A program made the translations under genes and the position numbers. The notes beneath the pieces were generated by a model. That model saw only the letters and a program-made list of their open reading frames with translations, did no database searches and was not told where the DNA came from. A DNA stretch of 28,411 bases from the NCBI GenBank assembly GCA_002344355.1, contig DDTN01000021.1, forward strand, positions 11,798 to 40,208. Reading direction: 5' to 3'. This DNA is from Proteobacteria bacterium UBA2363 (lineage in GTDB: Bacteria > Pseudomonadota > Gammaproteobacteria > Xanthomonadales > UBA2363). Positions 6,923-14,204 of the stretch are shown here, piece after piece (the first letter of the stretch is position 1; each line of letters starts with the position of its first letter).

Positions 6923-7759
6923 ATGCCCAGGCCCGATCCCGCGCCGCGCAAGCCGGTCCCCAGCGTGTTCACCGTGCGGCCGGGCGGTCAGGCGCGCGGC
7001 CTGCTGGCGGCGCTGCGCGCACGCGGCCTGCCGGCCTGCAACCTGGCGCCGGTGCGGCTGGTCGGCCTCGACCCCGGCGCGACGCTGTCGGGGCTGGCCG
7101 AACGAGCCGACCGCTGGCTGTTCACCAGCCCGGCGGCGGTCCGTTTCCTGCGCCTGGCGGCCACCCGGCACGGCCTGGCGCTGTTCGCGCCGGGCGCCGC
7201 ACTGGCGACCCTGGCCGGCCGCGGCCGGGTCTTCGCGCCCGGGCCCGGCACCGCGCGGGCGCTGGCGCGCGCCGGCATCGTCGGGGCCCGGCAGCCGGCC
7301 ACCACCCGGGACAGCGAGGGGCTGCTGGCGCTGCCGGCGCTGGCGGCACCGCTGGACGGCACGCTCGCCCTGGTCGGCGCCCCGCAGGGCCGCGGCCTGC
7401 TGGCGCCGGCGCTGGCGGCGCGCGGCGCCACGGTCGTCGAACTGATGGTCTACCGCCGCCAGCAGACGGCGCCGCAGGCGGCGGCGCTGCGCGCGCTCGC
7501 CGCGGCGGCCTCGCCGCTCCTGGTGGTCGGCAGCGCGGCCCTGCTCGAGGCCCTGTGGCAGGCGCTGCCCACGGCGCTGCAGGGCCACCTCCGGACGCGC
7601 GGACGGCTGGTGGTGGCCAGCCCGCGGATCGCCGCGGTGGCGGACGGGATGGGCCTGCCGGTCGCTGCCATCGCCGCCTCGGCGACGGCCGCCGATCTCG
7701 CCGCGGCGACCCGGGGCGTCACCGGGCCGGATCGGCCGCCCGAAGCGGCGAGGGGGTGA
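6923..7759 (+). CDS. hemD: Uroporphyrinogen-III synthase
   Basis: Cyclises hydroxymethylbilane to uroporphyrinogen III in tetrapyrrole synthesis. HemD proteins are poorly conserved, but this 278-residue protein has the two-lobe alpha/beta pattern and landmarks such as WLFTSPAAVRFL (65-76), a second-lobe TLALVGAPQGRGLL region and VELMVYRRQ near 172-180, then LLVVGSAALLEAL. Immediate proximity to hemX and hemY supports the assignment. It is slightly longer than usual because of an N-terminal Pro/Arg stretch and a basic C-terminal tail. The ATG at 6923 lacks a ribosome-binding site and follows CATAAT by six nt. hemC is not in the window. The next gene, hemX, starts 76 nt downstream and may have its own promoter. 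Confidence 0.85.
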   Translation: MPRPDPAPRKPVPSVFTVRPGGQARGLLAALRARGLPACNLAPVRLVGLDPGATLSGLAERADRWLFTSPAAVRFLRLAATRHGLALFAPGAALATLAGRGRVFAPGPGTARALARAGIVGARQPATTRDSEGLLALPALAAPLDGTLALVGAPQGRGLLAPALAARGATVVELMVYRRQQTAPQAAALRALAAAASPLLVVGSAALLEALWQALPTALQGHLRTRGRLVVASPRIAAVADGMGLPVAAIAASATAADLAAATRGVTGPDRPPEAARG

Positions 7760-7823
7760 GCCGGTGCCCGCCGGCGCGCACCGGCCCGGCGCGCACGGCC
7801 CGTCCCCGGGGCGGCATCCGGGT

Positions 7824-7829
7824 TAACAT
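7824..7829 (+). promoter_or_regulatory. Possible hemX -10 element
   Basis: TAACAT is separated by six nt from the hemX ATG, with no Shine-Dalgarno box between. The arrangement is the same as at hemD. No -35 hexamer is recognised. Confidence 0.3.
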
Positions 7830-7835
7830 TTCGCC

Positions 7836-8996
7836 ATGAGCGAACGCGACGACATCGTGACCGATACCGCCCCGGGCGAGCCCGGTCCCTTGCCCGCGCC
7901 GGCAGCCCCGGCAGCGGCGCCGGAACGTCCGCGGCACGGCGCCGGCAGCGCCCTGGCCCTGCTGGTCGGGTTCGTGGCCCTGGCCCTCGCCGGCCATGCC
8001 GCGTGGCGGGTCCACCTGCAGGAGCGCGCCGACGACACCGGCCAGAACGAGCTGCTGCAGCGCCTGGACGCGATCGAGACGCGGCTGACCGAGAACGAGC
8101 GCCGCGCCGCCCGCAACAACGAACTGGCCGGCACCCTGCGCAACCAGCTCGGCGAGAACGAGGCCTTGCGCGAACGCCTGCGTGGCGACCTGGTCGCGCT
8201 CGCCGACCGCGCCGCCCGCGCCGAGGCGTTGCTGGCCGAACTCAGCCGCGAGCGCGGTGGCGCCCGAGCGCAGCTGGCCATGGCCGACGCCGCCCTGCTG
8301 CTCGGCCAGGCCGACGTCCGCCTGCGCCTGTTCGGCGATCGTCCCGGCGCCGTGGCCGCGCTCGATCTGGCCGAGCTGGCACTGGCGCGCGCCGGTGCCC
8401 AGCACGTCGACCTGCGCCATGCCGTGATCGATGCGCGCGCCGCGCTCGGGGCCGACGGCCGCCCCTCGGACGCGATGGTGCTGGCCGAGATCGATGCCCT
8501 GCTCGACGGCGTCGATGCCCTGCCGCCGATGGCCACCGGCGCCGCCGGCGGCGGCGACCCGTCGCTGGGCTGGTGGGCGCGCCAGTTCGAACGCCTGGAC
8601 TCGCTGGTCAGCGTGCGCAGGATCGACGAGCTGGCGACCGACACCAGCCCCGACCGCGCCGGCGTCCGGCGCGCCCTGGAGCGCGCCCGGCGCGCCGCCA
8701 TCGACCACGATCCCGCGGCCCTGGCCGCGGCCCTGGGTTCGGCGCGCCAGGCCCTGGCCGCCTGCTGCGAACGCGCCGCCGCAGCGCCGCTGCAGGCGCG
8801 CATCGAGCGCCTGCTGGCGGTCGACTGGCACCGCGCCCAGCCCGACCTCGACGCCCTGCGCCGCCGCCTGGACGGCGCCCTGGCGATCGAGACGATGCCG
8901 GCACCGGCGCCGGAACCGCTGCCGGCGGCCCCGGCCGAGCGCCTCGAAACCGAACCCGGGGGCGACGCTCCGCCCGACCTGGAGCCTTCGCCATGA
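7836..8996 (+). CDS. hemX: HemX-like inner-membrane protein
   Basis: A 386-residue protein of the HemX family, often misannotated as uroporphyrinogen-III C-methyltransferase although it lacks any SAM-binding domain. A disordered Pro/Ala/Glu N-terminus (1-34) in the cytoplasm is followed by one membrane segment (about 38-57). A heptad-rich coiled coil (about 66-140, with NELLQRLDAIETRLTENERRAAR) and an alpha-helical periplasmic domain follow, with the typical GDPSLGWWARQFERLDSLVSVRR-type segment near 240-262. The C-terminus is Pro/Glu-rich. Its exact role in heme metabolism is unknown. The stop overlaps the hemY start (ATGA), so the two proteins are translated in a coupled fashion. Confidence 0.88.
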   Translation: MSERDDIVTDTAPGEPGPLPAPAAPAAAPERPRHGAGSALALLVGFVALALAGHAAWRVHLQERADDTGQNELLQRLDAIETRLTENERRAARNNELAGTLRNQLGENEALRERLRGDLVALADRAARAEALLAELSRERGGARAQLAMADAALLLGQADVRLRLFGDRPGAVAALDLAELALARAGAQHVDLRHAVIDARAALGADGRPSDAMVLAEIDALLDGVDALPPMATGAAGGGDPSLGWWARQFERLDSLVSVRRIDELATDTSPDRAGVRRALERARRAAIDHDPAALAAALGSARQALAACCERAAAAPLQARIERLLAVDWHRAQPDLDALRRRLDGALAIETMPAPAPEPLPAAPAERLETEPGGDAPPDLEPSP

Positions 8997-10258
8997 ACAT
9001 GAAGTGGTTCTTCCGCATCGTCCTGCTGCTGGCGATCCTGCTGCTCGGCGCGCTCGGCTGGCAGTGGCTGGCGGCCGATCCCGGCCAGGTGCAGGTGCAG
9101 ATCCGCGGCTACCTCATCGAGACCACGGTGGTGGTGGCGACAGCCTTCGGCCTGCTCGCCTTCGCGACCCTGTGGCTGCTGCTGTGGCTGCTGCGCGCAC
9201 CCCTGCGCTGGCTCGCCGGCCGTCGCCGGCGTCGTGCCCGGCACGCCTTCGCGCAGGCCGAACTACGCCTGCGCGAAGGCCTCTGGGGCAAGGCCGAGAA
9301 GCTTTTCCTGCGCGCCGCCGACGACCCGGACTTCCGGATACCGGCCCTGCTGGAGGCCGCCCAGGCCGCGCACAGCCGGGGCGATGCCGCGCAGGCGCAG
9401 GCGCACCTGGCGCGCCTCGACGCCGAGCCCGAGGGTCGCCGGCTGGTCCAGCTGGAACGCGCCCGCGAGGCGCTGGCCAGCGACCGGCCGGAGGAAGCCG
9501 GTGCGCTGCTGGCGGGAATCGAGCAGCTGCCGCCCAGCGGCCTGCTGCTGCGGGTCCAGGCGCTGTGCGCCAGCCATCGCGCCGGCGAGGCCCTGGTCCT
9601 GCTGCCGGAACTGCACCGCAGCCACCTGCTCGACGGCCTGGCCTGGGCCAAGCTGGAGCTGGCGGTGGCCCTGCAGGCCCTCGACGGCGCCGGCGACCGC
9701 GGCGCGCTCGAGCAGGTCTGGAACGCGCTGCCCAAGGGCCTGCGCCGCACCGGCCCGGTGATCGAGGCCTATGTCGAGCGTGTCCTGTCCCTGGGCGGCG
9801 GCGGCGACGCCGCCGCCCTGATCGAGGAGCACCTGCGCCAGGACTGGTCGGAGACGCTGGTGCGGCGCTACGGCCAGCTCGAGCAGCCGGAACCCGCGCA
9901 GCGTCTTCGGCATGCCGAGAAGTGGCTGGTCGGGCACGCCGACAGCATCGGCCTGCACCTGGCGCTGGGCCAGATCAGCCTGCAGCAGGGCGCGCTGTCG
10001 CAGGCCGAGGAGTTCCTCGGCCACGCCCTGGCGCTGGGCAGCGACGCCGGCGCCTGGGAACTGCTCGCCGAGGTCTACAGCCGCCAGCAGCAGCACGAGC
10101 GGGCACGGGTCGCGCTCGGCAACGCCCTGCGCGTGCGCCGCGGCCTGGCGGCGATGGCGCTGCCCGGGGTCGCCGCGCGCGCCGACCACCTGGGCCTGTT
10201 CGCGGTCGCCGAGGAGCGCAGCGAACACGGCGTGCCGCGCCTGCCGGGCGGTCACTAG
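8993..10258 (+). CDS. hemY: HemY-like TPR membrane protein
   Basis: A 421-residue inner-membrane protein of the proteobacterial HemY family (not the Bacillus protoporphyrinogen oxidase of the same name). Two membrane segments (about 6-26 and 42-68) flank a short periplasmic loop and make up the HemY_N region. A basic cluster (RRRRR near 77-81) and a series of tetratricopeptide-like helical pairs follow, for example LREGLWGKAEKLFLRAADDPD and LGQISLQQGALSQAEEFLGHALALGSDAGAWELLAEVY. It probably scaffolds late heme-pathway enzymes; its biochemical role is unresolved. The start shares ATGA with hemX. It ends with TAG, and that codon is the first triplet of a dispersed structured repeat. Confidence 0.9.
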   Translation: MNMKWFFRIVLLLAILLLGALGWQWLAADPGQVQVQIRGYLIETTVVVATAFGLLAFATLWLLLWLLRAPLRWLAGRRRRRARHAFAQAELRLREGLWGKAEKLFLRAADDPDFRIPALLEAAQAAHSRGDAAQAQAHLARLDAEPEGRRLVQLERAREALASDRPEEAGALLAGIEQLPPSGLLLRVQALCASHRAGEALVLLPELHRSHLLDGLAWAKLELAVALQALDGAGDRGALEQVWNALPKGLRRTGPVIEAYVERVLSLGGGGDAAALIEEHLRQDWSETLVRRYGQLEQPEPAQRLRHAEKWLVGHADSIGLHLALGQISLQQGALSQAEEFLGHALALGSDAGAWELLAEVYSRQQQHERARVALGNALRVRRGLAAMALPGVAARADHLGLFAVAEERSEHGVPRLPGGH

Positions 10259-10381
10259 CGGTGTGCTGAAAAGCGACCGTCCTGGTCGTTTTTCAGGTCC
10301 CCCGTCCGGCGCAGGTCCGGACGCGCTCCCGTCGAAGCCACTGCCTGCGCGCCGGCTTCGCCGTGCGGCCATCCGTGGCCG
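10256..10381 (+). repeat. Dispersed stop-codon-linked hairpin repeat, copy B
   Basis: The element starts with the hemY TAG stop (10256-10258). It carries a 13-pair hairpin (10266-10278 with 10284-10296, loop GTCCT) whose 3' arm contains five T residues. A seven-pair hairpin (10303-10309 with 10317-10323) and a third of six pairs (10366-10371 with 10376-10381) follow. It is about 86 percent identical by eye to copy A without gaps, and shares register with copy C from TAG onwards. Stem positions differing from copy C change in a compensatory way. A T-rich 3' arm directly after a stop could work as an intrinsic terminator for the hem genes. Confidence 0.8.
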
Positions 10382-10609
10382 GCCGCCTGCCGGCGGCCCT
10401 CGCCTGCGGGCGGGACAGGCATCCGGCAGGTTGCCGGCGCCGCCTCGTGCGGGCCGGGCGGTCGCCGCGGGAACCGGACCGGCGCCCCGGGTACCGGCTG
10501 TGCCGGATCACCGGCCGGCCGCGCGACCGGCCCGCGGACGCCCGGGAATCGGTCAAGATGGCGCTCGCCGGCGGCGCCCGCCCCGGCGCCACTTTCCGGG
10601 AGCCGCGCC
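10382..10609. other. Intergenic spacer without a gene
   Basis: Together with the repeat before it, this makes a 351-nt gap between hemY and the MAPEG gene. The remainder is extremely GC-rich with several short self-complementary GC patches. I see no coding sequence, RNA gene or convincing promoter. The only clear signal is GGGAG about 9 nt before the ATG at 10610, a ribosome-binding site. Confidence 0.6.
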
Positions 10610-10999
10610 ATGACCCTTGCCGAGACATGCATCCTGATCGCCGCCGTGCTGCCCTACCTGTGGGTGGGCGTCGCCAAGTTCAGCCGCGGTGGCGCCGGCC
10701 GCTACGACAACGCCGCGCCGCGCGAGTACCTGGGCCGGGTGCAGGGCCTGGCGGCGCGCGCACACTGGGCGCACCTCAACGCCTTCGAGGCGTTCGCGCC
10801 GTTCGCCGCCGCCGTGCTGGTCGCCGAGAAGGCCGGCGTCGCCCAGGGCACCGTCGACACCCTGGCGATCGCCTTCATCGCCGCCCGGATCGTGCACGGC
10901 CTGCTCTATCTCGCCAACCAGGCGATGCTGCGCAGCCTGGCCTGGACCGCCGGCTTCGCCTGCGTGATCGCGCTGTTCGTGGCCGCCGCGCGGGTCTGA
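10610..10999 (+). CDS. MAPEG-family membrane protein
   Basis: A 129-residue protein with four hydrophobic segments (about 4-22, 57-73, 84-103, 109-127) and the MAPEG landmarks RYDNAAPREYL (31-41), GLAARAHWAHLNAFEAFAPFAAAVLVA (46-72) and ARIVHGLLYLAN (92-103). Eukaryotic members are glutathione-dependent trimeric enzymes of eicosanoid and xenobiotic metabolism. Bacterial ones of this size are mostly uncharacterised, so glutathione transferase or peroxidase activity would be inference. A GGGAG box about 9 nt upstream supports the ATG. It is followed 78 nt later by an outer-membrane protein gene on the same strand, with a hairpin between, so it may be transcribed alone. Confidence 0.88.
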   Translation: MTLAETCILIAAVLPYLWVGVAKFSRGGAGRYDNAAPREYLGRVQGLAARAHWAHLNAFEAFAPFAAAVLVAEKAGVAQGTVDTLAIAFIAARIVHGLLYLANQAMLRSLAWTAGFACVIALFVAAARV

Positions 11000-11039
11000 G
11001 GCTGCGCGGCAGCGGCGGTTCACGCCGGCACCACCTGCG

Positions 11040-11058
11040 GCCCGGCACCGTGCCGGGC
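11040..11058 (+). terminator. Hairpin between MAPEG and MipA-like genes
   Basis: A perfect eight-pair stem (11040-11047 with 11051-11058, loop CCG) lies 41 nt after the MAPEG stop and 19 nt before the next ATG. It lacks a T-run. It may be a weak terminator or a structure affecting initiation of the downstream gene. Confidence 0.35.
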
Positions 11059-11077
11059 CCTGCTGCCGGTTGCCGCC

Positions 11078-11818
11078 ATGTCCCGTTGCCGTCCGCTCGT
11101 GTTCCTGCTGCTGCTCGGCCTGGCCGGCAGCGTCGCCGCGCAGCCGCCGCGCTGGAGCCTGGCGGCGCTGGCGATCTGGCGCGACATCCCCTACCGGCAG
11201 GCCGACAGCGATCTGCTGGTGGTGCCGGCGCTGCAGTTCGAGGGCGAGCGCGCCTACCTGCGCGGCCTGCGCCTGGGCTGGCGCGCCGCCGGCGATCGCG
11301 CGCTGGGCCTTGACCTGGTCGCGCAGGCGCGGATGGACGGTTATTCGGCCGACGACTCGCCGTTCCTGTCCGGCATGGCGACGCGGCAGCGCTCGCTGGA
11401 CGCCGGCGTCGCCGGCCACTGGCGGGGCGCCGCCGGTGACCTGGAGGCCAGCGTGGTGACCGACGTGCTGGGCCGCCATCGCGGCCAGGCCGCGCACCTG
11501 GCCTGGGCCTGGCCGGTGCGTCGCGGCCCGTTGCTGGTGCGCCCCGAGCTCGGCCTGCGCTGGTGGTCGGCGAGCTTGGTCGACTACTACGCCGGGGTGC
11601 GGCCCGGGGAGGCCCGCCCGGGCCGACCGGCGTACCGGGCGGACAGCGCCCTGATCGCCGAGGCGGCGGTCGGCGCGGTGCTGGCACTGGACCGGCGCTG
11701 GTCGCTGTTCGGCCGGCTGGGTTACGAGCGCTTGCCGTCGGCCGTCACCGACAGCCCGCTGATCGACCGCGACCAGGCCCTGGTCGGGCTGTTCGGGGTG
11801 TCCTACGGCCTGCGCTGA
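11078..11818 (+). CDS. MipA/OmpV-family outer-membrane protein
   Basis: A 246-residue exported protein with a signal peptide (1-21, cleavage at VAA|Q) and a strand-rich mature part. The segment DYYAGV (169-174), the following GRPAYRADSALIAEAAVGAVLALDRRWSLFGRLGYERL and the late AVTDSPLI are characteristic of MipA/OmpV. The family includes the MltA-interacting scaffolding protein and immunogenic outer-membrane proteins. The last residues (LFGVSYGLR) end in Arg rather than an aromatic residue, slightly atypical for a barrel. No ribosome-binding site is obvious before the ATG. The gene converges on the SGNH hydrolase gene with only 24 nt between the stops. The role is unknown: structural or scaffold. 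Confidence 0.8.
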   Translation: MSRCRPLVFLLLLGLAGSVAAQPPRWSLAALAIWRDIPYRQADSDLLVVPALQFEGERAYLRGLRLGWRAAGDRALGLDLVAQARMDGYSADDSPFLSGMATRQRSLDAGVAGHWRGAAGDLEASVVTDVLGRHRGQAAHLAWAWPVRRGPLLVRPELGLRWWSASLVDYYAGVRPGEARPGRPAYRADSALIAEAAVGAVLALDRRWSLFGRLGYERLPSAVTDSPLIDRDQALVGLFGVSYGLR

Positions 11819-11842
11819 GCGTCCCCGCCCGCCCGGCCGCGT

Positions 11843-12445
11843 TCAGCCCGCGCGGTCCAGGCAGCGGCGCGCCGCCGGCGCGATCGTCTCCAGCCAGGCG
11901 GCGTACTGCGCGGCGGACGGATGCAGGCCGTCGCCGACCAGCATCGCCGGGTCGGCGCCGCAGGCGCGGCTGGCCGCGGTGACGTCGACCCAGGCGATGT
12001 CGCGCAGCGCGCACAGCTCGCGCTGGGCGGCGTTGTAGGCGTCGATCCGCGCCGCGATCGCCGCGCCGCCGCGGGCATCGTCGGCGGCGAACGGGGTCAC
12101 GCCCCAGTCCGGGATCGACACCACCAGCACCCGGTGCGGATCGCCGTCGGCGAACGCCACCGCGCGGCTCAGCAGCACGTTGAAGTGCGGCAGGTGCTCG
12201 GCGACCTCGCGACCGCGGTACTGGTCGTTGACGCCGACCAGCACCGTCACCAGCGCATACGGGGGCGCCAGCGGCGCGTCGTCCAGGGCCGCCAGCAGCT
12301 CGTCGGCGCTCCAGCCGGTGCGCGCGACCACGTCGGGCCGCGGCATGGCCAGCCGCTGCGCCAGCCGGAACGGCCAGGTCGCGACCGCCTCGACGCCCTC
12401 GCCGATGGTGTAGGAATCGCCCAGCGCCAGCAGGCCTGTGGCCAT
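11843..12445 (-). CDS. SGNH/GDSL-family hydrolase
   Basis: A 200-residue esterase-like protein with all four SGNH blocks: GDSY with nucleophile Ser11, Gly44 (ARTGWSAD), GVND with Asn73 (oxyanion hole) and DGLHPS with Asp172 and His175. It probably hydrolyses an ester, such as a lipid, acetylated sugar or thioester; the substrate cannot be told from sequence. There is no signal peptide, so it should be cytoplasmic. It begins 9 nt after the alaA stop, on the same strand, and is probably cotranscribed with it. It converges on the MipA-like gene. Confidence 0.9.
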   Translation of the reverse strand: MATGLLALGDSYTIGEGVEAVATWPFRLAQRLAMPRPDVVARTGWSADELLAALDDAPLAPPYALVTVLVGVNDQYRGREVAEHLPHFNVLLSRAVAFADGDPHRVLVVSIPDWGVTPFAADDARGGAAIAARIDAYNAAQRELCALRDIAWVDVTAASRACGADPAMLVGDGLHPSAAQYAAWLETIAPAARRCLDRAG

Positions 12446-12454
12446 CGGCCCGCC

Positions 12455-13690
12455 TCAGGCGGTCCGCGCCAGGGGCACGGCCTGGCTCGCACAGCGTTCG
12501 AGCTGGCGTTCGATGCGCACCAGCACCTCGGCCATCACCGGCGCCTGCGGCAGCAGGGTGAGGCGGACATGGTCGCTGCGTTCGATGTTGAAGCCGCGGC
12601 CGGGCACCAGCAGCACCGACTCGTGCTCGAGCAGGTCGAGCGCGAACTGCTGGTCGTCGATGCCGGGCAGGCACAGGCGCGGAAAGGCGTACAGGGCGCC
12701 CTGCGGCGCCACCAGGTCGATCAGGTCGCTGGCGGCGCAATGGTCGAGCAGAACCTGGCGGGTGGCGTGCAGGCGGCCGCCCGGCGCGGTCAGCGCCTCG
12801 ATGCTGCGGTCGCCGGCCAGCGCCGGCAGCACCGCCCACTGGCCGGCGACGTTGCTGCACAGGCGCAGCGCCGCCAGCAGCTCCAGGCGCTCGCGCAGGG
12901 CGGCGGTGGCCGCCGGCGCACCGGACACGCTCAGCCAGCCGACCCGGTAGCCGCAGGCGCGGTGCACCTTGGACAGGCCACCGTAGCCCAGGCACGGCGT
13001 GTCGCCGGCGAGCGGGGCCAGGGGCGTGGCGACGGCGCCGTCGTAGGTGATGCCGTCGTAGATCTCGTCGGCCAGCAGCAGCAGGCCGTGGCGCTGCGCC
13101 AGGGCGACCAGCGCCTCCAGCAGCGGCCGCGGATAGACCGCGCCGGTCGGGTTGTTGGGGTTGATCAGCACCAGCGCGCGCGTGCGCGGACCGACCAGGG
13201 CCTCGATGCGCGCCGGGTCTGGCAGGAAGCCGTCGGCGGCGGCGCACGGGTAATGGACCGGCACGCCCTCGTTGAGGCGGACCGCGGCGCTCCACAGCGG
13301 GTAGTCGGGCGCCGGCACCAGGACCTCGTCGCCGCCGTCGAGCAGGGCGCGCAGGCTCATGTCGATCAGCTCGCTGACGCCGTTGCCGATGAACACGGTG
13401 TCGGCCGAGACCGCCCGCGCGCCGCGCGCCGTCTCGCGGGCGGCGATCGCCTCGCGCACCTGCGGCAGCCCCTGCTGGTGGCAGTAGGCCTCGCTGGCGC
13501 GCAGCCCGGCGGCCACCGCCCGGTGCAGGGGTTCGGGGGTCTCGAAGCCGAACGCGCCGGGGTTGCCGATGTTCAGGCGCAGGATCTGCCGGCCCTCGCG
13601 CTCGAGCTGGTGGGCGCGGCGGCTGAGCGGGCCACGGATGTCGTAGCTGACCTGGTCGAGGCGCCGGCTGGGCCGGATCGGGTGCGGCAT
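12455..13690 (-). CDS. alaA: Alanine-forming aminotransferase AlaA-like
   Basis: PLP-dependent class I aminotransferase very close to E. coli AlaA, which makes alanine from pyruvate and glutamate. The 411-residue product carries YDIRGP (16-21), RLNIGNPGAFGFETPEP (38-54), GNGVSELI (102-109), VPAPDYPLW (125-133), INPNNPTGAVY (176-186), DEIYDGITYD (208-217) and the PLP lysine K241 in GLSKVHRACGYRVGW. It also has Arg376 in HVRLTLLP, which should bind the substrate carboxylate. I chose the start MPHPIRPSRRLDQV because AlaA begins similarly; an upstream in-frame start at 13747 would add 19 unlikely residues. No strong ribosome-binding site is visible. The downstream SGNH hydrolase follows after 9 nt. 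Confidence 0.92.
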   Translation of the reverse strand: MPHPIRPSRRLDQVSYDIRGPLSRRAHQLEREGRQILRLNIGNPGAFGFETPEPLHRAVAAGLRASEAYCHQQGLPQVREAIAARETARGARAVSADTVFIGNGVSELIDMSLRALLDGGDEVLVPAPDYPLWSAAVRLNEGVPVHYPCAAADGFLPDPARIEALVGPRTRALVLINPNNPTGAVYPRPLLEALVALAQRHGLLLLADEIYDGITYDGAVATPLAPLAGDTPCLGYGGLSKVHRACGYRVGWLSVSGAPAATAALRERLELLAALRLCSNVAGQWAVLPALAGDRSIEALTAPGGRLHATRQVLLDHCAASDLIDLVAPQGALYAFPRLCLPGIDDQQFALDLLEHESVLLVPGRGFNIERSDHVRLTLLPQAPVMAEVLVRIERQLERCASQAVPLARTA

Positions 13691-13771
13691 GGTGGGCCCG
13701 GGGCGGGTGAAAGACGCGCAGTGTAGCCGCGCGCGCCCGCGCGGCAACGGGCGCGCCGCCGGGCGGACCGC

Positions 13772-14143
13772 TCAGGCGCGGCGCAGGGCCAGCGCCGCCA
13801 GCGCCGCCAGGAACAGCTCGGTGGCCAGCGCCAGGCCCAGGAAGGTGCTCCACTCGCGGTCCAGCGCCAGGCCCAGCAGGCGCGCCGCGGCCAGGCCGCC
13901 GAACACCGCCAGCACCAGCCAGAGTCCGTCGCGGTGCCGGCGCCGGTCGCGCAGGCAGGCCAGCAGCAGCCCCGCCAGGCCGAGCTCGAGGCCGCCGTAG
14001 AAGGTGCGCAGCTCGGTCCGGGCGCCGATGCCCTCCATCGCCAGGCCGGCCAGGGCCAGCGTCTGCACCGGCACCAGCAGGAAGGCGAGGCCGAAGCCGG
14101 CCAGGCCCAGGGCGGCCAGGAACAACGTAGACTTCACCAGCAT
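13772..14143 (-). CDS. DUF4345-like small membrane protein
   Basis: A 123-residue, very hydrophobic protein with four predicted membrane segments. The pattern of a first helix, then a MEGIGARTELRTFYGGLELGLAGLLL block, then two more helices, matches DUF4345 proteins, which have no known function. The start MLVKSTLFL is preceded by an AAGG-type purine stretch. Upstream residues in the same frame are low-complexity and antisense to rsgA, so they are not part of it. It is divergent from rsgA (61 nt apart) and 81 nt before alaA on the same strand. Confidence 0.8.
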   Translation of the reverse strand: MLVKSTLFLAALGLAGFGLAFLLVPVQTLALAGLAMEGIGARTELRTFYGGLELGLAGLLLACLRDRRRHRDGLWLVLAVFGGLAAARLLGLALDREWSTFLGLALATELFLAALAALALRRA

Positions 14144-14204
14144 GAACGCACCCGACCTTCGGCGATGACCGCGACGCTGAACCAGCCGGCATGAACGCCG
14201 CGTC

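Noticed and set aside
8003..8992. Upstream extension of the hemY frame
   Set aside because: It is the +1 shadow of hemX; HemY proteins begin with the membrane helix after MNMKWFF at 8993, where ATGA overlap with hemX also points.
10560..10632. Small open frames in the spacer before the MAPEG gene
   Set aside because: They have no ribosome-binding site or conserved-looking composition, and overlap either the dispersed repeat or the MAPEG start.
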